Positions 1-5,881 of a stretch of 6,358 bases of DNA are shown one piece after another. The translations under genes and the position numbers were made by a program. Origin of the DNA: Erysipelotrichia bacterium (GTDB lineage Bacteria; Bacillota_I; Bacilli_A; Erysipelotrichales; Erysipelotrichaceae); the NCBI GenBank assembly GCA_009929095.1, contig SABF01000089.1, forward strand, positions 1-6,358, read 5' to 3'. The first letter of the stretch is position 1. Each line of letters begins with the position of its first letter. A model generated the notes under the pieces. That model ran no database searches and was not told the origin of the DNA. It saw only the letters and a list, made by a program, of their open reading frames with translations.

Positions 1-230
1 ATTGACAACTATGCAGTGATATGGGTTTGTCTGATCGGGTGATTGTATAAAGGAATGCTGAATTAATTCGATGAAGATGACAGGGCAGGCAAAAGAACGC
101 CATTCATCTTCATAGCCTGAGCTGTCATCTGATGCTCATCAGTCTGCAGCGTAAGACATAAGAAATACTGGATGCAGAATTTGCTGTCAGGTTAAGAATA
201 TTCTGTTTTCAGACATGAGTACTGTATTGC
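1..230. other. Non-coding left flank, downstream of the sensor kinase gene
   Basis: No convincing gene is seen in these 230 bases. The region lies 3' of the minus-strand kinase gene, whose TAA stop is at 231-233. It contains several inverted repeats between 71 and 142, listed separately, plus a small palindrome GAATATTC at 196-203 and a 4-bp hairpin TCTG-TTTT-CAGA at 202-213. TTGACA at 2-7 and TATAAA at 46-51 look like promoter boxes, but they are 38 bp apart and cannot form one promoter. No clear stem followed by a T-tract is present on either strand, so I cannot point to a standard intrinsic terminator for the kinase transcript. Confidence 0.6.
71..142. repeat. Overlapping inverted repeats (mutually exclusive hairpins)
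   Basis: ATGAAGATGA at 71-80 is perfectly complementary to TCATCTTCAT at 104-113. A second pairing joins 76-90 with 115-129 at 13 of 15 positions, its core being GATGACAG against CTGTCATC. Both use bases 76-80, so they cannot form at once. A third short palindrome, CTGATG-CT-CATCAG, sits at 129-142. The arrangement resembles attenuator or 3'-end structures, but no T-tract follows either stem. The pairing is read directly from the sequence; any role is unproven. Confidence 0.55.
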
Positions 231-1616
231 TTATAAAGGCAGAATAATACTGACTGCAAATCCATTATATTTGCTATGACCAATAACAATTCTGCTGTTA
301 TGTGAAGCGGCAATCTGTTTTACAAGCAGAAGGCCAAGGCCATGCTGCTGTTCCGTGATGTTTTCGTCGCATACCATATAATGAGATGCAGTATTCAGCT
401 TCTCTATTTGTTCATCTGAAGCACCGACGCCATCATCTTCAACAGAAATGACACACGTATTCTGCTCTGCCTGCACGCAGACATAAATAGAACATCCATT
501 TTCATTGTGATTGATGCTGTTGCTGATCAGATTGCTTACCGCTCTTTTAATCAGATCACCGTCTGCCTGAATAATACATGAATGGAGTTCACTGTCGGTT
601 TCCCAATGAATAGGATATTTACTCTCTGCATCAGTATTTAAGAAATCCACCACAACTTGACGTATAAGAGCCACAGCATTTTGACTTTGAAGATGAATTG
701 GCTGCATATTATATTCGAGTTTGGACGCGAGATTCAGATCATTGATCAAATTGCTCATTTTTTCGCTCTGTTTCAAAATGACATATGCTTTTTTGCGTTC
801 GTCTTCAGAAAGGCTGGGAGCATTCTCCAATTGTCCTGCATAGCCCATTACCATAGACAGAGGTGTGCGAATATCATGAGATACGCCGGCAATCCAGTTT
901 GCTCTTGCGGTCTCCCGCTTTTTCAGCTGTCTGTCCTGCGCCTGCAAGGTGGCTGAAGTTTGATTGATACATCTGGCGAGTTCGGAAAACACTCCTTTTT
1001 CCTGCACGGTTACCGGTTCATTTGAAGTGAGACCGTTCAAGCCGCAGATAATTGGGTTAACAGACTTAATCAGTCGGCTTACAACAGTGATATAGATGAT
1101 GAATATCAAAAAGATATTGCAGAGAAAAGCAATCAGAATAGTCTGTGGCAAATCGGCAATGAAATGATAGTCCCAGCTTGGCCACATTGATTTCCAATAG
1201 CTGTCTGCAGGATAGCCTAAAACCATAATGCCATAATCATTCTCGCCAACATAAGTTGGACAGTCTTTGAGATATCCAAGGGTAAGGGAAGAAACATCGG
1301 CGAGTGAATACTCTGAAGGAATACCATCCGGAAGATTATCAGTATGCCACACCATTCTGTGAGTGTCGTTGTCGATAAAAATGGCCCATGCATGGGATTG
1401 ATCAAGTACTTTCTGTGCAGCAGAATCCAGGATGTATCCGCTATCTGTCTTTGTCAAAGAAGATGCTGTTTCATCTGCTGCTGCATAAGGCGAACTGTTT
1501 GGCATTTGTTTCAATCCGATGAAGAAAATAACGGCAATATTCAAAACCAGAATCAATACAGTGCTGAGCAGCAGGATGCCGATAAATCGTTTAATAAGCT
1601 TTGGCACACTTTTCAT
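231..1616 (-). CDS. Two-component sensor histidine kinase with extracellular sensor domain
   Basis: This 461-residue membrane kinase should autophosphorylate on His and pass the phosphate to the regulator encoded just upstream. Numbering is from ATG 1616. A membrane segment lies at about 9-36 and a second at about 158-180, enclosing an extracellular region of about 115-120 residues; a linker follows. The H-box is SHDIRTPLS with His247. The N-box lies around 358-371 (RAVSNLISNSINHN), the G1 box is DDGVG at 394-398, and the G2 box is HGLGL at 425-429, so all ATP-binding motifs are present. A longer reading from TTG at 1634 would overlap the regulator gene, but ATG 1616 has GAGGA eight bases upstream and starts one base past the regulator stop, so I chose it. 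The long sensor loop argues against a BceS-type kinase, which has almost no extracellular loop, and fits peptide-sensing kinases linked to LanFEG or Cpr-type transporters. The ligand is inferred from the neighbouring transporter only. Confidence 0.93.
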   Translation of the reverse strand: MKSVPKLIKRFIGILLLSTVLILVLNIAVIFFIGLKQMPNSSPYAAADETASSLTKTDSGYILDSAAQKVLDQSHAWAIFIDNDTHRMVWHTDNLPDGIPSEYSLADVSSLTLGYLKDCPTYVGENDYGIMVLGYPADSYWKSMWPSWDYHFIADLPQTILIAFLCNIFLIFIIYITVVSRLIKSVNPIICGLNGLTSNEPVTVQEKGVFSELARCINQTSATLQAQDRQLKKRETARANWIAGVSHDIRTPLSMVMGYAGQLENAPSLSEDERKKAYVILKQSEKMSNLINDLNLASKLEYNMQPIHLQSQNAVALIRQVVVDFLNTDAESKYPIHWETDSELHSCIIQADGDLIKRAVSNLISNSINHNENGCSIYVCVQAEQNTCVISVEDDGVGASDEQIEKLNTASHYMVCDENITEQQHGLGLLLVKQIAASHNSRIVIGHSKYNGFAVSIILPL

Positions 1617-1617
1617 A

Positions 1618-2322
1618 TCATCTGTCCTCAACAATCAGTTTATATCCCAGTCCCTTTATCGTAAGCAGTGAAACAGGCTGAGATGGATTGCTTTCTATTT
1701 TTTCTCGAATACGGCGGATATGCGCCATAAGAGAATTTTCATATCCATATGGATTGTCACCCCATGCGGCTTCACACAAGGCATCAATTGTTACAATTCT
1801 GCCAGCACTGCGATAGAGAGCAGAAAGCAGTTCGTGTTCTTTTGCAGTAAGCGGAATATGCTTGCCATCCTTTATTACTTCTGCCCGCTCAAAATCTATT
1901 TCACTGTCATGAAGCTTAACAAATGGATTTTCATCTTTGTAACTTCTTCTTAGGATAGCTGTAATGCGGAAAACAAGTTCTCTGGGCAAAAAAGGCTTGA
2001 CAATATAGTCATCAGCACCAAGACTAAACCCCTTGAATTTATCTTCGTCTTCACCGCGGGCAGTCAAAAAGAGAATGGGATAATCTGCTTTTTTGTTGAG
2101 CAATTCCATCAGTGAAAACCCATTTCCGTCCGGCAGCATAACATCAAGAACAGCCAGTTCCGGATGAAAAGAATCTGCAGCCTTCAGCGCTGAACTGATA
2201 TTCGCGGCAGTCTGTATATTCGTAAATCCCTCTTCCTTCAAGATTGAGGTGACCATATACAGCATTTCCTGTTCATCATCCACAAGCAAAATACGTTTGT
2301 TTTTTAAATATTCAAAGCCCAT
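1618..2322 (-). CDS. OmpR/PhoB-family response regulator
   Basis: This 234-residue cytoplasmic DNA-binding regulator is the partner of the kinase encoded directly downstream. The receiver domain occupies roughly residues 9-125: acidic pocket Asp15-Asp16-Glu17, phosphoacceptor Asp60 in the VLDVMLPDGNG motif, switch Thr87 in FLTARG, and Lys109 in the VKPF motif. A winged-helix output domain fills about 135-232, with the recognition-helix region around NSLMAHIRRIREKIE (196-210) and the terminal wing TIKGLGYKL (221-229). Length and domain order are typical of the family and no key residue is missing. ATG at 2322 is preceded by AGGTGATC at 2325-2332, matching the extended anti-Shine-Dalgarno sequence. 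The gene is divergent from the transporter operon, and the direct repeat at 2385-2405 between them is its most likely binding site (inference). Control of peptide resistance is the probable role. Confidence 0.95.
   Translation of the reverse strand: MGFEYLKNKRILLVDDEQEMLYMVTSILKEEGFTNIQTAANISSALKAADSFHPELAVLDVMLPDGNGFSLMELLNKKADYPILFLTARGEDEDKFKGFSLGADDYIVKPFLPRELVFRITAILRRSYKDENPFVKLHDSEIDFERAEVIKDGKHIPLTAKEHELLSALYRSAGRIVTIDALCEAAWGDNPYGYENSLMAHIRRIREKIESNPSQPVSLLTIKGLGYKLIVEDR
1625..1629 (-). promoter_or_regulatory. Ribosome binding site deciding the kinase start
   Basis: On the minus strand GAGGA lies eight bases before ATG 1616 and inside the last codons of the response regulator gene. 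The alternative upstream TTG at 1634 has no comparable site at a suitable distance, so this element supports the shorter 461-residue kinase. Confidence 0.6.
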
Positions 2323-2345
2323 AAGATCACCTACTCTCTGCTTGT

Positions 2346-2354
2346 TTTATACCA
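2346..2354 (-). promoter_or_regulatory. Extended -10 promoter for the two-component genes
   Basis: On the minus strand the sequence reads TGGTATAAA, a TGn extended -10 with hexamer TATAAA at 2346-2351. It lies 23 bases upstream of the regulator ATG, which would give a short leader of about 15-20 bases. No good -35 hexamer is seen 16-18 bp further upstream, which is tolerated with an extended -10 or when an activator helps. The direct repeat at 2385-2405 lies 33 bp upstream of the hexamer, so autoregulation is possible. Confidence 0.5.
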
Positions 2355-2384
2355 TATCTTTGCGCTTCATTTCTGCTGAGCAAT

Positions 2385-2405
2385 AAATGTAAGGGAAATG
2401 TAAGG
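2385..2405 (+). promoter_or_regulatory. Direct-repeat operator, likely response regulator binding site
   Basis: AAATGTAAGG occurs twice without mismatch, at 2385-2394 and 2396-2405, one helical turn apart (11-bp period). Tandem half-sites at 10-11 bp spacing are the usual binding pattern of dimeric OmpR/PhoB-family regulators, and the only such regulator in view is encoded divergently beside it. The repeat ends 62 bp before the ATPase start. A weak -10 candidate TATAGA directly follows at 2406-2411 with no recognisable -35, as expected for an activator-dependent promoter. The repeat is seen; the binding protein is inferred. Confidence 0.6.
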
Positions 2406-2454
2406 TATAGAGAATGCTGGCACAAGGTTGGACGAGTATTCTGGGGACGTAAAC

Positions 2455-2461
2455 AAAGGAG
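2455..2461 (+). promoter_or_regulatory. Ribosome binding site of the transporter operon
   Basis: AAAGGAG lies six bases before ATG 2468 and nine before the adjacent in-frame ATG 2471. Both starts are compatible; the choice changes the protein by one Met. Confidence 0.6.
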
Positions 2462-2467
2462 TGAAAT

Positions 2468-3226
2468 ATGATGAACGTCATTGAAACTAAAAATCTTACA
2501 AAGAAATATGGAGGATTCACTGCGGTTTCCGCAGTAAATCTTCATATTCCTCAAGGATCGGTATACGGATTTCTAGGCCCGAATGGTGCAGGGAAATCCA
2601 CGACGATGAAAATGCTTCTTGGACTGACGAAGCCAACAGGCGGAAACTTTACGATTGATGGAAAAAAATATCCTGATGACAGAGTAGCTATTTTAAAAGA
2701 AATTGGCTCATTTATCGAGGCGCCTGCCTTCTATGGCAATCTGAGCGGAGAGGAGAATCTGGATATTCTGCGCAGGATACTGGATCTGCCAAAATCATCT
2801 GTGCCTGAAGTTCTGGAACTGGTAGGGCTGACCCAGTATAAAGACAGACTTGCAAAGAAATACTCTCTGGGAATGAAGCAGAGACTGGGGCTGGCAGGTG
2901 CCATGATCGGCAGGCCGCCAATCCTTATCCTTGATGAGCCGACAAACGGACTGGATCCGGTTGGCATTCACGAAATCAGAACACTGATTCGATCTCTTCC
3001 AAAGAAGTATGACTGCACAATCCTGGTGTCTTCTCATCTATTGTCAGAAATTGAACTGATGTCAGATTATATTGGAATTCTAAATCATGGTCATCAGCTG
3101 TTTGAGGGAACAATGGGAGAACTGAAAAGGGATGCGGCAATCCAGGGCTATCCTACAGATAATCTTGAAGATACTTTCCTGGCTCTGATCGACGCGGATA
3201 ACAGACAGCGGGGTTCGCTGAGATGA
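2468..3226 (+). CDS. ABC transporter ATP-binding protein, LanF/BcrA type
   Basis: This 252-residue cytoplasmic ATPase powers export or expulsion of a substrate through the two permeases encoded next to it. Motifs in order: Walker A GPNGAGKST (37-45); a Q-loop region IGSFIEAPAFYGNLS (79-93) with Glu84 where most ABC proteins have Gln; signature SLGMK (133-137) followed by QRLGLAGAM; Walker B ILILDEP (152-158) with catalytic Glu157; D-loop GLD (161-163); H-loop His190 in VSSHLLSE. The Glu in place of Gln is the E-loop reported for lantibiotic immunity ATPases such as NukF. This, together with two partner permeases, favours lantibiotic or bacitracin-like peptide resistance over a generic DrrA drug pump. 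It is the first gene of the operon, and its TGA stop overlaps the next start as ATGA. The substrate is not shown by the sequence. CprA-like proteins of Clostridioides are a plausible comparison. Confidence 0.93.
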   Translation: MMNVIETKNLTKKYGGFTAVSAVNLHIPQGSVYGFLGPNGAGKSTTMKMLLGLTKPTGGNFTIDGKKYPDDRVAILKEIGSFIEAPAFYGNLSGEENLDILRRILDLPKSSVPEVLELVGLTQYKDRLAKKYSLGMKQRLGLAGAMIGRPPILILDEPTNGLDPVGIHEIRTLIRSLPKKYDCTILVSSHLLSEIELMSDYIGILNHGHQLFEGTMGELKRDAAIQGYPTDNLEDTFLALIDADNRQRGSLR

Positions 3227-3945
3227 CAATACTATTGGAAGGGAAAAAACTAAGAAGAACCGGCTGCGTCTCTGCATTCATATGCGGCGGTCTGCTTGCG
3301 GCACTGGTTCCTGTTCTCAATATCGCTTTCCGGACAGGATGCTTTACCAATACTGCGGAATCACCGCTGACAGTTCTCTTGAATGGAAACTGGCAGATGA
3401 TGGCAATGCTGAATGTACTGTTTGCTGTGGCAGGGGCCTGCGTGATGTACCACACTGAGTATGCAGACAATGCGATACAGAAAATGCGAACACTGTCGAT
3501 CAGAGAAAGCACGATATTCTTTGGAAAGTTCATTCTGATGACGGTGCTGATCGCGGCTGTCTATCTCATGGAAGCAGTCGCAATTGCCTTCTGCGTGGCG
3601 CACTGGTTCACAGCAGAAGCCGGTTTAATTTCTGACATGATCAAAAACTTCTGCTATATGTTCCTGATGATGATCCCGGCAGCGGCATTTTCTCTGGTCA
3701 TTGCGTCTGCCTGCAGAAATATGTGGGTTTCACTTGGAATCGGTATTGTCTGTGTTTTTACGGCAACGCTGCTTCCTTCATCAAACTTTCTGCTATCGCT
3801 GTTCCCGTATGCCCTGCCGTTTCAGACACTTTCGACTGCGGCAGGAAACAGCACGCTCTGGTACTGCACTGCTGCATGCATTGAGACAGTCATTGCAGGA
3901 TCAGCAGAACTGATCTACGTAAAAGGAAGGAGATCATGCGAATGA
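3223..3945 (+). CDS. ABC-2 type permease subunit, LanE/LanG-like
   Basis: This 240-residue integral membrane protein has about six predicted helices, near residues 14-35, 56-76, 99-126, 141-163, 166-185 and 209-232. After the second helix lies a charged cytoplasmic stretch with Glu79 and Arg89 leading to LSIRESTIFFGK (91-102), corresponding to the ExxxxT...lP....K coupling segment of ABC-2 permeases of lantibiotic immunity systems. It should pair with the following permease and the LanF-like ATPase. The start overlaps the ATPase stop as ATGA (3223-3226), and the poor upstream ribosome site (only GGGG-like sequence) suggests translational coupling. Sequence divergence prevents deciding whether it is the E or G subunit, and no gene symbol is justified. 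Confidence 0.85.
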   Translation: MTILLEGKKLRRTGCVSAFICGGLLAALVPVLNIAFRTGCFTNTAESPLTVLLNGNWQMMAMLNVLFAVAGACVMYHTEYADNAIQKMRTLSIRESTIFFGKFILMTVLIAAVYLMEAVAIAFCVAHWFTAEAGLISDMIKNFCYMFLMMIPAAAFSLVIASACRNMWVSLGIGIVCVFTATLLPSSNFLLSLFPYALPFQTLSTAAGNSTLWYCTAACIETVIAGSAELIYVKGRRSCE

Positions 3946-4712
3946 ATTTCTTATCGCTTGTAGATGTTGAATTTCAAAAAATCAAACGATCAAAAATGAT
4001 TCTGATATTCTTTGCGGCAGCAGTATTTCTCTGGCTTCCGGCAGTGTTCAACGCCGAACTAAGCTTTGGCATGCAGGATATTGGCATTTCACCGGAAAAT
4101 AATTTTCTGATTCAGGGATTATTAGGTATGGCATGGTTTATCTTTCCTGCGAGTATTGTCGTGGGAACAGTGCTGATTACACAGACTGAGCGGGAGAATC
4201 GAGGCATTCTTAAAATGCTTTCTCTGCCGGTAAACACTGTAAAGCTATGCCTGGCAAAATTTACTGTATTGGTGTCTTTGGCTGCGGTACAAATTCTAAT
4301 GACTGTTGGAATGTACTTTATAAGTGCAGCAATCGCATCAAATATGCAGGGATATAACTTTATGCTGTCTCCAATCTTTGTGGCAAAGGAGGCAGTGCTG
4401 ATCTTTCTATTCTCAATTCCGATGATTGCGCTGTTCTGGATGCTTTCGGTATGTATTCAAACACCGGTATTTGCAATTGGAATTGGTCTTGCTTCAATCG
4501 TGCCGTCCATCATAATGATCAATACCAAGTTCTGGTTTGTTTATCCAATATGCTATCCGTTCTATGCAATTACAGCGGAGTACGGAAAGATTGCCGCAAA
4601 CATGACAACGGCCGGAATAGATTACCCGGTGATCCTGCCGATTGCAATTGCGGTTACAGCAATATGCCTGGCAGTATCATGCCTTCGTTTCGGAGAGACT
4701 GAAAGGAGATAA
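3936..4712 (+). CDS. ABC-2 type permease subunit, LanE/LanG-like
   Basis: This 258-residue membrane protein is the second channel-forming subunit of the transporter. Helices are predicted near residues 21-40, 62-82, 108-134, 150-170, 173-193 and 232-250. Between helices 2 and 3 lies a recognisable ABC-2 coupling segment: QTERENRGILKMLSLPV, then a Lys at 108 (83-108), with the conserved Glu, Leu-Pro and Lys. The first residues (LSLVDVEFQKIKRSK) form the amphipathic basic entry helix common in LanE/MutE-like permeases. ATG 3936 overlaps the previous gene by ten bases. A second in-frame ATG at 3942 forms an ATGA with the upstream stop and lies nine bases after AAGGAG (3927-3932), so the true protein may be two residues shorter. 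It ends six bases before the small membrane protein gene. Confidence 0.88.
   Translation: MRMNFLSLVDVEFQKIKRSKMILIFFAAAVFLWLPAVFNAELSFGMQDIGISPENNFLIQGLLGMAWFIFPASIVVGTVLITQTERENRGILKMLSLPVNTVKLCLAKFTVLVSLAAVQILMTVGMYFISAAIASNMQGYNFMLSPIFVAKEAVLIFLFSIPMIALFWMLSVCIQTPVFAIGIGLASIVPSIIMINTKFWFVYPICYPFYAITAEYGKIAANMTTAGIDYPVILPIAIAVTAICLAVSCLRFGETERR
4702..4708 (+). promoter_or_regulatory. Ribosome binding site for the small membrane protein
   Basis: AAAGGAG is embedded in the last codons of the upstream permease and lies ten bases before ATG 4719. It supports the 94-residue reading frame as a translated gene. Confidence 0.55.
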
Positions 4713-4718
4713 CTGAAC

Positions 4719-5003
4719 ATGAAAGAAAAAGTGCTGACCGGCATCAGTATTGTGATGCTGTTTATTCCCTGGACAATATTACCGCTCAGGTCCAATGCCT
4801 GGGCACTGCAGTCTCCTGCTGCAGAAATTATAATTTTCTCTTACGCACTGTTTATGATATTCGGCGGTGTCTTTACAGCCGTCTTGTACGGTAAAGAGAA
4901 GATGCATAACATTTTAATAAAGATTTGTCTTGTGATTAACGGGATCTATGCCATTGGCGGAATGGCCGCCATATCAATGATGGCAATGTCCAAAGCAATG
5001 TAA
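4719..5003 (+). CDS. Small three-helix membrane protein, last gene of the ABC operon
   Basis: This 94-residue protein has three predicted membrane helices near residues 5-23, 35-57 and 65-88, a short basic N-terminus (MKEKV) and a basic loop YGKEKMHN (57-64) that should be cytoplasmic. It has no recognised enzymatic motif and I do not recognise the family. It starts six bases after the second permease stop and has its own AAAGGAG, so it belongs to the same operon. In the nukacin system, NukH is a 92-residue three-helix lantibiotic-binding immunity protein encoded right after NukFEG. Size, topology and gene order match that precedent, but I see no sequence evidence of homology. An accessory substrate-binding or immunity role is therefore inferred; it could also be an unrelated small membrane protein. 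No clear terminator follows. Confidence 0.8.
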   Translation: MKEKVLTGISIVMLFIPWTILPLRSNAWALQSPAAEIIIFSYALFMIFGGVFTAVLYGKEKMHNILIKICLVINGIYAIGGMAAISMMAMSKAM

Positions 5004-5062
5004 AAAGTCATCTGAATGATGCAGAAGAATAACTTATATTAGCTGGCATAGAAAGATGACAG

Positions 5063-5078
5063 AAAAATGAATTTCATT
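5063..5078 (-). terminator. Weak candidate terminator of the deoR-family gene
   Basis: On the minus strand, directly after the regulator's stop, a small AT-rich palindrome (AATGAAATTCATT, five to six base pairs) is followed by a run of five T. The stem is too weak to be a convincing intrinsic terminator, but position and T-run fit. In the plus direction no T-tract follows the palindrome. Confidence 0.25.
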
Positions 5079-5080
5079 GC

Positions 5081-5881
5081 TCAGGAATCCAGAGTTGGAG
5101 AAGTAACAATCAGCGGTTCCAGCTTAACGACTTTGACATGGTGCTCTTTGATTGCTTCAACAGAGGATTCATCGGCGTTGACATCAGTAATCAGACAGTC
5201 AATTGCGTCCAGATCACCAGATAGAAAACTATGCTTCATTCCTACCTTTGTGTAATCACAAAGAACAAATTTTGACCCTGATGTTCGTCGAAGCATGGTT
5301 TCATTGACTGCAGTTTCTGAAAGGATTGCAGTTGTAATTCCGTCCTCTGCACTGATGCCGCTGCATCCGAGAAAACACTTGTTTGCCAATACACGATTCA
5401 GATTATTCAGTGCAAAATCACCGACCATTGCTTCCTTTGGAAAACGAAGTTCGCCGCCGGTAAGAACAATAGATAACAAAGGATCGTGTTTGACCAGCAG
5501 TGCTTTGGCATTGTTTGTGATCACAGTGCAGTGCTTGCCGACAATGAATTCAATTACCAGAAGGGCAGTGGAACTTGTGTTGATAAATATGGTGTCTCCT
5601 TCTTCTACAAGCATAGCTGCATACTTGGCAATTGCTCTTTTGTATCGATCATTAGTGAAATTGGAATTATTATGGTTAACCATATGCTGAACCAGTTTGG
5701 CGCCGCCATGATAGCGGAGAATTGCGCCTCGATCCTCCCAGTACTGAAGATCTCTTCGCAGTGTGATGTCAGAGACATTGAAATCTGTTTTGAGCTGATC
5801 CATCGTAACATTGCCTAATTTCTGAATCATGACCATGATGTCATCACGGCGTTTCTGGACAATAGAATAATTTACTTTCAT
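5081..5881 (-). CDS. DeoR/GlpR-family transcriptional regulator
   Basis: This 266-residue DNA-binding regulator normally represses sugar or phosphosugar metabolism genes and is relieved by a phosphorylated ligand. The N-terminal helix-turn-helix covers about residues 8-62, with the family motif VSDITLRRDLQYWEDRG and then RYHGGA (36-61). The C-terminal DeoR sensor domain spans about 80-240: FINTSSTA (99-106), VITNNAKALLV (120-130), LTGGELR (140-146), MVGDFA (152-157), FLGCSGIS (170-177), then SKFVLCDYTKVG (203-214) and the DCLITD motif (228-233). The first sensor motif is usually DxGTT, but here Asp and Gly are replaced by Asn101 and Ser103, so ligand recognition may differ from classical members. 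ATG 5881 overlaps the stop of the upstream gene as ATGA, with a modest GAGAG site eight bases before it, suggesting translational coupling. No sugar enzyme or transporter is visible nearby, so the target is unknown. Confidence 0.92.
   Translation of the reverse strand: MKVNYSIVQKRRDDIMVMIQKLGNVTMDQLKTDFNVSDITLRRDLQYWEDRGAILRYHGGAKLVQHMVNHNNSNFTNDRYKRAIAKYAAMLVEEGDTIFINTSSTALLVIEFIVGKHCTVITNNAKALLVKHDPLLSIVLTGGELRFPKEAMVGDFALNNLNRVLANKCFLGCSGISAEDGITTAILSETAVNETMLRRTSGSKFVLCDYTKVGMKHSFLSGDLDAIDCLITDVNADESSVEAIKEHHVKVVKLEPLIVTSPTLDS

Noticed and set aside
1..42. Open plus-strand frame from the left edge (IDNYAVIWVCLIG then TGA), possible end of an upstream gene
   Set aside because: Only 13 codons are visible, so chance cannot be excluded and nothing supports a gene.
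2..51. TTGACA at 2-7 and TATAAA at 46-51 as a promoter
   Set aside because: The boxes are 38 bp apart, far beyond the 16-18 bp needed, and no gene follows on the plus strand.
2..103. Open minus-strand frame starting at ATG 103 and running off the left edge
   Set aside because: Thirty-four Cys/His/Ser-rich residues with no ribosome site and no protein-like pattern; it overlaps the inverted repeats.
1617..1634. Kinase start at TTG 1634
   Set aside because: It would overlap the regulator gene and has no ribosome site at a fitting distance, whereas ATG 1616 has GAGGA eight bases upstream.
4807..4825. CTGCAG palindromes inside the small membrane protein gene
   Set aside because: Short palindromes that fit ordinary coding sequence; no second copy or associated element suggests a site.
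5007..5060. GTCATCT/AGATGAC inverted repeat after the small membrane protein as an operon terminator
   Set aside because: Only seven base pairs with a 40-base loop and no T-tract on the plus strand.
5295..5818. Plus-strand frames opposite the DeoR-family gene
   Set aside because: They are antisense shadows: composition is not protein-like and the minus-strand gene has complete family motifs.
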